45,874 nt of DNA. Source: Candidatus Aquidulcis sp. (GTDB lineage: Bacteria; Chloroflexota; Anaerolineae; Anaerolineales; UBA4823). The DNA lies in the NCBI GenBank assembly GCA_020723385.1, contig DYIZ01000036.1, positions 1 through 45,874 of the forward strand, read 5' to 3'. How positions within the stretch are numbered: position 1 is the first letter of the stretch; the number at the start of each line of letters is the position of its first letter. This document shows positions 41,337-45,874 of the stretch, piece after piece. The position numbers were made by a program, and so were the translations under genes. The notes under the pieces were generated by a model. The model saw only the letters and a list, made by a program, of their open reading frames with translations, made no database searches and was not told where the DNA came from.

Positions 41337-41621
41337 GTCTCAAAGATAATGAGACTGTAGGGGCTAAAAAGGGCATTTGTCTCAAAGATATTGAGACTGG
41401 GTCTCACAGATATTGAGACTACCCTACATTTGTCTCGAATATATTGAGACTGTCCTAACCCTATCTCAAAGTTGTTGAGACTGGCCTACTGGCGAAAAGC
41501 GTAGTGGGAGTGCATGTCCTTCATAGTCAACTGTGCTCTCAGCAAGATCATGAAGCCAGTCTCACTATATCTGAGATGCGAGTCTCATTATCTTTGAGAT
41601 GAGTCTCACTATCTTTGAGAT
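41337..41621. promoter_or_regulatory. Array of eight 19-bp palindromic operators
   Basis: Sites related to GTCTCAAAGATATTGAGAC start at 41337, 41379, 41401, 41432, 41463 (one orientation) and 41559, 41582, 41603 (inverted). Start-to-start distances are 42, 22, 31, 31, 96, 23 and 21 bp, all close to whole multiples of 10.5, so all sites face the same side of the helix. The array lies between two divergent consensus promoters. It is probably bound by the adjacent GntR-type regulator or another dimeric repressor. Confidence 0.8.
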
Positions 41622-41642
41622 CCGACAGTCTAATTGCTTACC

Positions 41643-41670
41643 TTGACATGGCACTAGAATGGTGTACAAT
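41643..41670 (+). promoter_or_regulatory. Consensus promoter of the GntR operon
   Basis: TTGACA (41643-41648), 16-bp spacer, TACAAT (41665-41670); start near 41677. The last operator ends 21 bp upstream. The 48-nt leader contains tandem acaat-type octamers (agacaatg, agacaatt, acacaatg, cgacaatc). Confidence 0.78.
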
Positions 41671-41724
41671 TATAACAATAAGACAATGAGACAATTACAC
41701 AATGCGACAATCTCGAGGTGCTGA

Positions 41725-42153
41725 TTGGGAGCGAAAGAAATACAAATCAAACTCGATTTCCGCTCAGGCTTGCCCATCTACGTCCAGATCATGGATCAAA
41801 TTCGCCAAATGGTAGGCAGCGGTGAGTTGGAACAAGGGGATCAACTCCCCACAGTCCGTCAGCTCGCCACGGATCTCCGCATTAATTGGAATACGGTTGC
41901 GCGAGCCTACAAACTGCTGGACGAGGCCGGGCTGATTTCGACTCAACAGGGTCGTGGCACGTACATATGGGAATCTCCCCCCGAAGCAGCCACCTTGATC
42001 CTGCGCCACGAAGCCCTGGAAGGGCTGACCCGCCGTTACCTGGCTGAGGTCATCCGGCTCGGCTGCTCGCCTGAAGAAGTGACCGTTGCCCTGGAGCAGC
42101 AACTGGATTTGTGGAAAGCCGGCGACCCGCCGGATGAAACCGATCAAAATTGA
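41725..42153 (+). CDS. GntR-family (YtrA-type) transcriptional regulator
   Basis: A 142-aa protein. An N-terminal winged helix (LDFRSGLPIYVQIMDQIRQMVGSGELEQGDQLPTVRQLA, then NTVARAYKLLDEAGLISTQQGRGTYI) is followed by a short helical dimer domain, the layout of the YtrA subfamily, which usually represses its own ABC transporter operon. Start is TTG 41725 with GAGGTG upstream. A slipin and ABC genes follow. The eight-site array upstream is the likely operator. Confidence 0.88.
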   Translation: MGAKEIQIKLDFRSGLPIYVQIMDQIRQMVGSGELEQGDQLPTVRQLATDLRINWNTVARAYKLLDEAGLISTQQGRGTYIWESPPEAATLILRHEALEGLTRRYLAEVIRLGCSPEEVTVALEQQLDLWKAGDPPDETDQN

Positions 42154-42174
42154 AATCACAAAAGTGAGGTTATT

Positions 42175-43134
42175 ATGTTGAACAAATCTGGAATCCCCAC
42201 CATTCGCACGCAGAGTAAATCCGCCGAGATCAGCGATCCCTTTCACATCAACGGGCTGGCCTTAACCGTAGCTCTCGTCATATTCCTGGCCGGCGTCATT
42301 GCCGCAGCTTTCCTGGATACAGCCGGCGTTCCCGATGGCTGGATCGCTCTGGAGGTTATTGCCGTGACATTGGTAGCGATGTTCCCCTTGTTTTCCCTGA
42401 AGATCGCCCGCCAATGGGAAAAAGCCGTGGTGCTGCGTCTGGGAAAGTTCTACCGGCTATCCGGGCCTGGCATGTTTTGGATACTCCCCATTATAGACAC
42501 ATTGGCGAACTGGATTGACCACCGCGTCATGGTGACGCCATTCAGCGCCGAAAAGACTCTTACCAAAGATACTGTTCCAGTGGATGTTGATGCCGTGCTG
42601 TTTTGGGTCGTGTGGGATGCCGAAAAAGCGGCTTTAGAGGTCAACGATTACAAGGCAGCCATCTCCTGGGCCGCACAAACCGCGCTGCGGGAAATCATCG
42701 GGCAGATGAATCTAGCGGATATCCTGATCGGGCGCGCCAAGATGGATGCCGACTTGCAGAAAATCATTGACGAGCGCACAACTCCTTGGGGCGTCTCGGT
42801 GCAATCCGTCGAGATCCGTGACGTGGTCATCCCCCAAGATCTCGAAGATGCCATGTCCCGCCAGGCCCAGGCCGAACGGGAACGCCAGGCCCGTGTGATT
42901 CTCGGCGAGAGTGAGAAACAAATAGCTCAATCATTCGCTGATGCATCAAAGGCTTACATTAACAATCCGACCGCACTACATCTGCGGGCAATGAACATGC
43001 TTTTCGAAGGCCTGAAAGAAAAAGGCGCCCTGGTTATCGTGCCATCCAGCGCGGTGGATACGATGAATCTGGGCGGGTTGAGCGGTATCGTCGGCATGGC
43101 TCGAACTACCCTACCCAAAACCGAAGCGGAGTAA
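42175..43134 (+). CDS. SPFH/band 7 protein (slipin type)
   Basis: A 319-aa protein with two N-terminal hydrophobic segments, then the band-7 domain: QWEKAVVLRLGKFYRLSGPGMFWILPIIDT, VDVDAVLFWVVWDAEKA and WGVSVQSVEIRDVVIPQDLEDAMSRQAQAERERQARVI. Slipins form membrane rafts and often neighbour transporters or NfeD proteases; no NfeD is seen. It may scaffold the ABC transporter encoded downstream. Confidence 0.92.
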   Translation: MLNKSGIPTIRTQSKSAEISDPFHINGLALTVALVIFLAGVIAAAFLDTAGVPDGWIALEVIAVTLVAMFPLFSLKIARQWEKAVVLRLGKFYRLSGPGMFWILPIIDTLANWIDHRVMVTPFSAEKTLTKDTVPVDVDAVLFWVVWDAEKAALEVNDYKAAISWAAQTALREIIGQMNLADILIGRAKMDADLQKIIDERTTPWGVSVQSVEIRDVVIPQDLEDAMSRQAQAERERQARVILGESEKQIAQSFADASKAYINNPTALHLRAMNMLFEGLKEKGALVIVPSSAVDTMNLGGLSGIVGMARTTLPKTEAE

Positions 43135-43138
43135 CCTC

Positions 43139-43366
43139 ATGGCCGAAGTTGAAACCTGGGACTATTGTGTGTTCACCGTGGGGGGCGTGATACGTGAAGT
43201 GAAAGACGATGAATTCGAAGCCTTGCTCAATTCACTCGGCGAGCAGGGATGGGAAATCATCAGCGTCACGCCGCTCCAGAATACAAACCGGCTCAAAATC
43301 GTCGGCAAACGCCCCCTCACCGCGGCTGTTCGTCGTCACCGCACACGACCAGAGAGTTTCACGTGA
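43139..43366 (+). CDS. DUF4177-like small protein
   Basis: A 75-aa protein reading TWDYCVFTVGG, then LLNSLGEQGWEIISVTPLQN, close to the DUF4177 pattern (W-x-Y, then LN-LG-GWE). Function unknown. Its stop codon TGA is embedded in the first parS site, so the last codons (ESFT) are shared with that site. Confidence 0.75.
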   Translation: MAEVETWDYCVFTVGGVIREVKDDEFEALLNSLGEQGWEIISVTPLQNTNRLKIVGKRPLTAAVRRHRTRPESFT

Positions 43367-43369
43367 AAC
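43356..43369. promoter_or_regulatory. parS-like ParB binding site 1
   Basis: GTTTCACGTGAAAC is the 14-base core of the bacterial parS consensus TGTTTCACGTGAAACA. It overlaps the stop codon of the DUF4177 gene. A second copy lies at 45337-45350. Confidence 0.75.
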
Positions 43370-43428
43370 GGCGTTTCGTAAAATTCATTCCTTCTTGAGA
43401 AGAATATCCCAACTAAGAGAGGCATACT

Positions 43429-43653
43429 ATGGATCTGCAAGACATTAAAACCCTGGCTTTACTTCTTTCCCCTATTGTTCTTATCCAACTCGGGCTGATA
43501 GTCTACTCGATTGTAGATTTGATCCGCAGGCCGAAGACGCGTGGCCCGCGCTGGGTTTGGGGTTTGATTTTGGTTCTATTTGGCTTTACCATTCCTTCCG
43601 GGCTAATTGTTGCCGGAATATATCTAGCATGGGGACGCCACGGCGAGGTGTGA
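43429..43653 (+). CDS. PLDc_N-type small membrane protein
   Basis: A 74-aa protein with two transmembrane segments flanking VDLIRRPKTRGPRWVWGLILVLFG, the pattern of the phospholipase D nuclease N-terminal (PLDc_N) domain found alone beside ABC exporters. It ends 1 nt before the ABC ATPase start, so the genes are coupled. Probably a subunit or regulator of the transporter. Confidence 0.8.
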   Translation: MDLQDIKTLALLLSPIVLIQLGLIVYSIVDLIRRPKTRGPRWVWGLILVLFGFTIPSGLIVAGIYLAWGRHGEV

Positions 43654-43654
43654 C

Positions 43655-44575
43655 GTGATCCGCATCGAAAATTTCGTAAAGGCCTATGGGCGTGTGCATG
43701 CCCTCGACGGCTTGAGCTTGAATGTCGAGCCGGGTGTCGTTTATGGTTTTCTGGGACCGAATGGGGCCGGAAAAACCACCACGATGCGCATCCTCTCCGG
43801 GTTAGCTCGCCCCGACAATGGGAGAGCGTGGGTTTTGAATCAAGAGATAACCCAATCGGGTTCCGATATCCGCTCGCTGATCGGCGTTCTTCCCGAAGAA
43901 CCGGCTTTCTATCCCTGGATGACGGCTCGTGAGTACTTGCGCGATTTTATTGCCCCCTTGTATGGGATCACCGGACAAACCGCCAAGAAACGGTCTGCAG
44001 AAATGCTCGAAAAGGCGGGCTTGACGGAAGCGGCTGATCGCCGTCTCGCTGGATTTTCGCGAGGCATGCGCCAGCGAATGGGTTTGGCCCAGGCGTTGAT
44101 CCACAATCCCCAGGTACTCCTGCTGGACGAGCCAGTCAGCGCACTCGATCCGGCCGGCCGTAAAGAAGTGCTCGACCTGATCGAAGCCCTGCGCGGCAGC
44201 ACGACGATCTTGCTTTCCACCCACATCCTTGCAGATGTGGAACGGGTCTGCGATGTGGTCGGTATCATCAACAAAGGCCGCCTGATTTTACAAGACCATC
44301 GTGAAACCCTTATGGCTCGTTACGCCTCCCCGCTCTTCGAGGTCGAAGCCGATAATGGGTTAGACAATTGGCCAGACCGAGTCAAGTTATTGCCGGTTGT
44401 CGAAAATGTTTCCGTCTCGAACCACACTGCTCGCATTCTGGTGAAGAACATCAAAGAGGCGCAAAAAGCGCTCTTGGCTTTCTTTGTCGCAGAAGGAATT
44501 GCCGTTCGCCGGTTCGAGATCATCCACCCGTCGTTGGAAGATATCTTCCTGCGCCTCATCGAGAAAGAGAGCTGA
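43655..44575 (+). CDS. ABC transporter ATP-binding protein
   Basis: A 306-aa ATPase, start GTG 43655. Walker A GPNGAGKTTTMRIL, Q-loop region GVLPEEPAFYPWMT, signature FSRGMRQRMGLAQAL, Walker B VLLLDEPVSALDP, switch STHILADVERV. The extra C-terminal domain (from about 220) is typical of ABC-2/YtrB- or Nat-type exporters. It pairs with the next gene, whose ATG follows its stop by 1 nt. Confidence 0.94.
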   Translation: MIRIENFVKAYGRVHALDGLSLNVEPGVVYGFLGPNGAGKTTTMRILSGLARPDNGRAWVLNQEITQSGSDIRSLIGVLPEEPAFYPWMTAREYLRDFIAPLYGITGQTAKKRSAEMLEKAGLTEAADRRLAGFSRGMRQRMGLAQALIHNPQVLLLDEPVSALDPAGRKEVLDLIEALRGSTTILLSTHILADVERVCDVVGIINKGRLILQDHRETLMARYASPLFEVEADNGLDNWPDRVKLLPVVENVSVSNHTARILVKNIKEAQKALLAFFVAEGIAVRRFEIIHPSLEDIFLRLIEKES

Positions 44576-44576
44576 C

Positions 44577-45335
44577 ATGTTTCGGACATTACTTGCCAAA
44601 GAATTTCGCGAGCAGTGGCGCACGTGGAAAGCCGTCATTCTACTATCAATTTTCCTGATTTCCGGGCTGATATCGCCTGTCCTGGCGAAATACACTCCCG
44701 TGCTCCTACGCAGCATCCCGGGCATCCCCGAGGCGCTAATGGCTGCCATCCCTGAGCCGACTATCAGCGACGCGATCGCCCAATACATCAAAAACACCAG
44801 CCAGTTCGGCATTCTGCTCATCATATTGCTGACAATGGGAGTCATCGCTCAGGAGAAAGAACGCGGGACAGCTGCTATGTTGTTCACCAAACCGGTACGC
44901 CGCAGCGCCGTTGTACTTGCCAAGTGGATCACTGGCGTCAGCGTTATTCTGGTTGGGCTGGCTATCGGTGGATTCGGCTGCCTGGCTTACACCGCCATGC
45001 TCTTTGAAGGGCTGCCGCTTGGCACTTTTATCGCGCTCAACCTGCTGATGGCGGTGTACTTCACGGTATATCTGTCTATCACCTTGCTCGCCAGTGCGGT
45101 CGCCCGTTCCCAATCAATGGCAGCGGTCGGAGCCTTCGGTGGGCTGGTGGTTCTGCTTGTTCTCGATTCGCTGCCCCGCATCGGCGACTACACGCCCGGA
45201 AAACTGCCAGGATGGGGAGCGACGCTGGTTTTGGGAGGGCATACCACTGCCTGGGCAGCCTTAGGGGTTTCAGCAGTCATCATCGTTGCCGCGGTTGCCC
45301 TGGCCTGCTGGCAACTCGAACGAGAAGAAATCTAG
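44577..45335 (+). CDS. ABC-2 type transporter permease
   Basis: A 252-aa membrane protein from ATG 44577. MFRTLLAKEFREQWRTWKAVI is the typical start of ABC-2 permeases; about six membrane segments follow, with the conserved EKERGTAAMLFTKPVRRSAVVLAKW loop between segments 2 and 3. Together with the ATPase it would export a drug, peptide or lipid. A parS-like site follows directly after its stop. Confidence 0.9.
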   Translation: MFRTLLAKEFREQWRTWKAVILLSIFLISGLISPVLAKYTPVLLRSIPGIPEALMAAIPEPTISDAIAQYIKNTSQFGILLIILLTMGVIAQEKERGTAAMLFTKPVRRSAVVLAKWITGVSVILVGLAIGGFGCLAYTAMLFEGLPLGTFIALNLLMAVYFTVYLSITLLASAVARSQSMAAVGAFGGLVVLLVLDSLPRIGDYTPGKLPGWGATLVLGGHTTAWAALGVSAVIIVAAVALACWQLEREEI

Positions 45336-45336
45336 C

Positions 45337-45350
45337 GTTTCACGTGAAAC
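45337..45350. promoter_or_regulatory. parS-like ParB binding site 2
   Basis: GTTTCACGTGAAAC again, extended by C/G to a 16-bp palindrome, 1 nt after the permease stop codon and about 1.98 kb from the first copy. Confidence 0.78.
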
Positions 45351-45396
45351 GCCTGCCTGTTTTGTCTGTGTAAAGTCACAAAGCGACTCCTAAGAA

Positions 45397-45437
45397 GAAT
45401 TCTGGCTCTCCCGATAGTAACGGGGGAGCCAGAATTC
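45397..45437. terminator. 17-bp hairpin after the ABC operon
   Basis: Arms 45397-45413 and 45421-45437 (GAATTCTGGCTC and its complement, one G-U pair) around ATAGTAA. Confidence 0.75.
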
Positions 45438-45438
45438 G

Positions 45439-45481
45439 AAAATGATGTTGGTGCTTGCATAGCAAGCACCAACATCATTTT
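45439..45481. terminator. 20-bp perfect hairpin before tnpB
   Basis: Arms 45439-45458 and 45462-45481 pair perfectly around ATA, with A4 at the left and T at the right edge; it follows the previous hairpin by one base. Confidence 0.8.
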
Positions 45482-45582
45482 TCGCCTATCCTTACAAAGA
45501 GGGTAGTCTCTGAAGACGAAATCTACACAAACATAGATAATGCTGCACAAATCTCGTCAAACGATCGGGCTGGTATTGATGA

Positions 45583-45588
45583 TACAAT
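45583..45588 (+). promoter_or_regulatory. -10 box of a leaderless tnpB promoter
   Basis: TACAAT ends 6 nt before ATG 45595, the same spacing as at gatC, birA and the nucleotidyltransferase gene. Confidence 0.4.
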
Positions 45589-45594
45589 TGTTCT

Positions 45595-45874
45595 ATGATT
45601 GTGCTGCGCGCCTTCAAAACCGAGTTGGATTTGAATAACACCCAAAGAACAGCATGCGCCCGTCATGCCGGGGCGGCACGGTGCTCATACAACTGGGGGC
45701 TGGCGCACAAGATCGAAGCGTACCGGCTGGGGCAGAAACCGCCGACCGCGATAGATTTGCACCGGGAACTGAATACCCTCAAGAAAACAGAGTTGTCCTG
45801 GATGTACGAAGTCTCCAAATGTGCGCCGCAGGAAGCGCTGCGCAACCTGGATCAGGCGTTTGCTCACTTCTTCC
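45595..45874 (+). CDS. tnpB: TnpB (IS200/IS605 family OrfB), N-terminal part, cut by the window edge
   Basis: The first 93 codons (MIVLRAFKTELDLNNTQ, then RHAGAARCSYNWGLAHKIE and WMYEVSKCAPQEALRNLDQAF) match the N-terminal helix-turn-helix/OrfB region of TnpB, an RNA-guided nuclease carried by IS200/IS605-type elements. The catalytic RuvC part, the reRNA and the right end are outside the window. No tnpA is seen upstream, so this may be a stand-alone tnpB element. Confidence 0.85.
   Translation, partial: MIVLRAFKTELDLNNTQRTACARHAGAARCSYNWGLAHKIEAYRLGQKPPTAIDLHRELNTLKKTELSWMYEVSKCAPQEALRNLDQAFAHFF

Noticed and set aside
41337-41621. CRISPR array
   Set aside because: Repeats are palindromic, only 19 bp, in both orientations, with 2-77-bp gaps of uneven length, and there are no cas genes.
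1-45874. tRNA or rRNA genes
   Set aside because: No T-loop GGTTCRANNCC context with a matching cloverleaf and no rRNA-like stretch was seen by eye; a tRNAscan run would be needed to be sure.

Overview
The window looks like a chromosomal contig from a Chloroflexota bacterium, probably class Anaerolineae. This is inferred from gene content and style, not from a database match. The pointers are: small secreted proteins ending in a YLP(I/V)V motif, Thr/Pro-rich linkers on lipoproteins, an aconitase-X/UbiD module next to a CrtI-like oxidoreductase, GH3-type and GbsR-type genes, abundant short tandem palindromic repeats, and several genes whose -10 box lies 6-7 nt before the ATG (leaderless mRNAs). 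No rRNA or tRNA gene was seen.

Layout. 1-3.4 kb: the tail of an S74-type protein and three small secreted surface proteins. 3.5-6.0 kb: a one-domain chromate transporter and an M3 oligopeptidase (minus). 6.0-8.0 kb: an AT-richer three-gene cassette (45-aa protein, DUF3696 ATPase, PIN-like nuclease), a possible defence module. 8.0-9.9 kb: gatA and gatC. 10.0-11.1 kb: lipoprotein esterase. 11.1-12.5 kb: a DsbA-like/cyclophilin fusion with an in-frame UGA at the first Cys of its CPYC site and a bSECIS-like hairpin behind it, i.e. a selenoprotein. It is coupled to a PrsW-type protease and a subtilase. 15.7-20.1 kb: DedA, biotin ligase, a small membrane protein and gyrA. 20.3-23.4 kb: nucleotidyltransferase, P-loop protein, GltD-like reductase. 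23.5-24.8 kb: a lipoprotein behind an FNR/CRP-like site, and a cold-shock protein.

25.1-30.3 kb: CrtI-like oxidoreductase, UbiD decarboxylase, aconitase X large and small subunits, and a membrane protein. UbiD plus both AcnX subunits is the gene set of the archaeal-type mevalonate route, and the CrtI-like neighbour fits isoprenoid metabolism. 30.4-32.5 kb: GH3-family enzyme, a candidate ~150-nt structured RNA, and an NYN protein. 32.6-36.8 kb: LysM/LTD protein, DUF1992, S51 peptidase, a broken DUF559 gene, ATC-hydrolase-like protein, asparaginase. 36.9-40.4 kb: PanE-like dehydrogenase, GbsR-type regulator, CDF transporter, SDR.

40.4-45.4 kb: an RNHCP zinc-ribbon gene, a strong promoter driving a 22-codon ORF and a terminator, an array of eight 19-bp palindromes spaced at near-integral helical turns, then a second strong promoter and a GntR/YtrA-type operon (GntR, slipin, DUF4177, PLDc_N, ABC ATPase, ABC permease). 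Two near-perfect parS sites bracket the end of this operon, suggesting an origin-proximal location. The right edge cuts a TnpB gene.

A recurring theme is short tandem repeats (unit 7, 8 or 9 bp), often folded back as inverted arms. They lie between genes and also supply N- or C-terminal codons or in-frame insertions in at least eight proteins.
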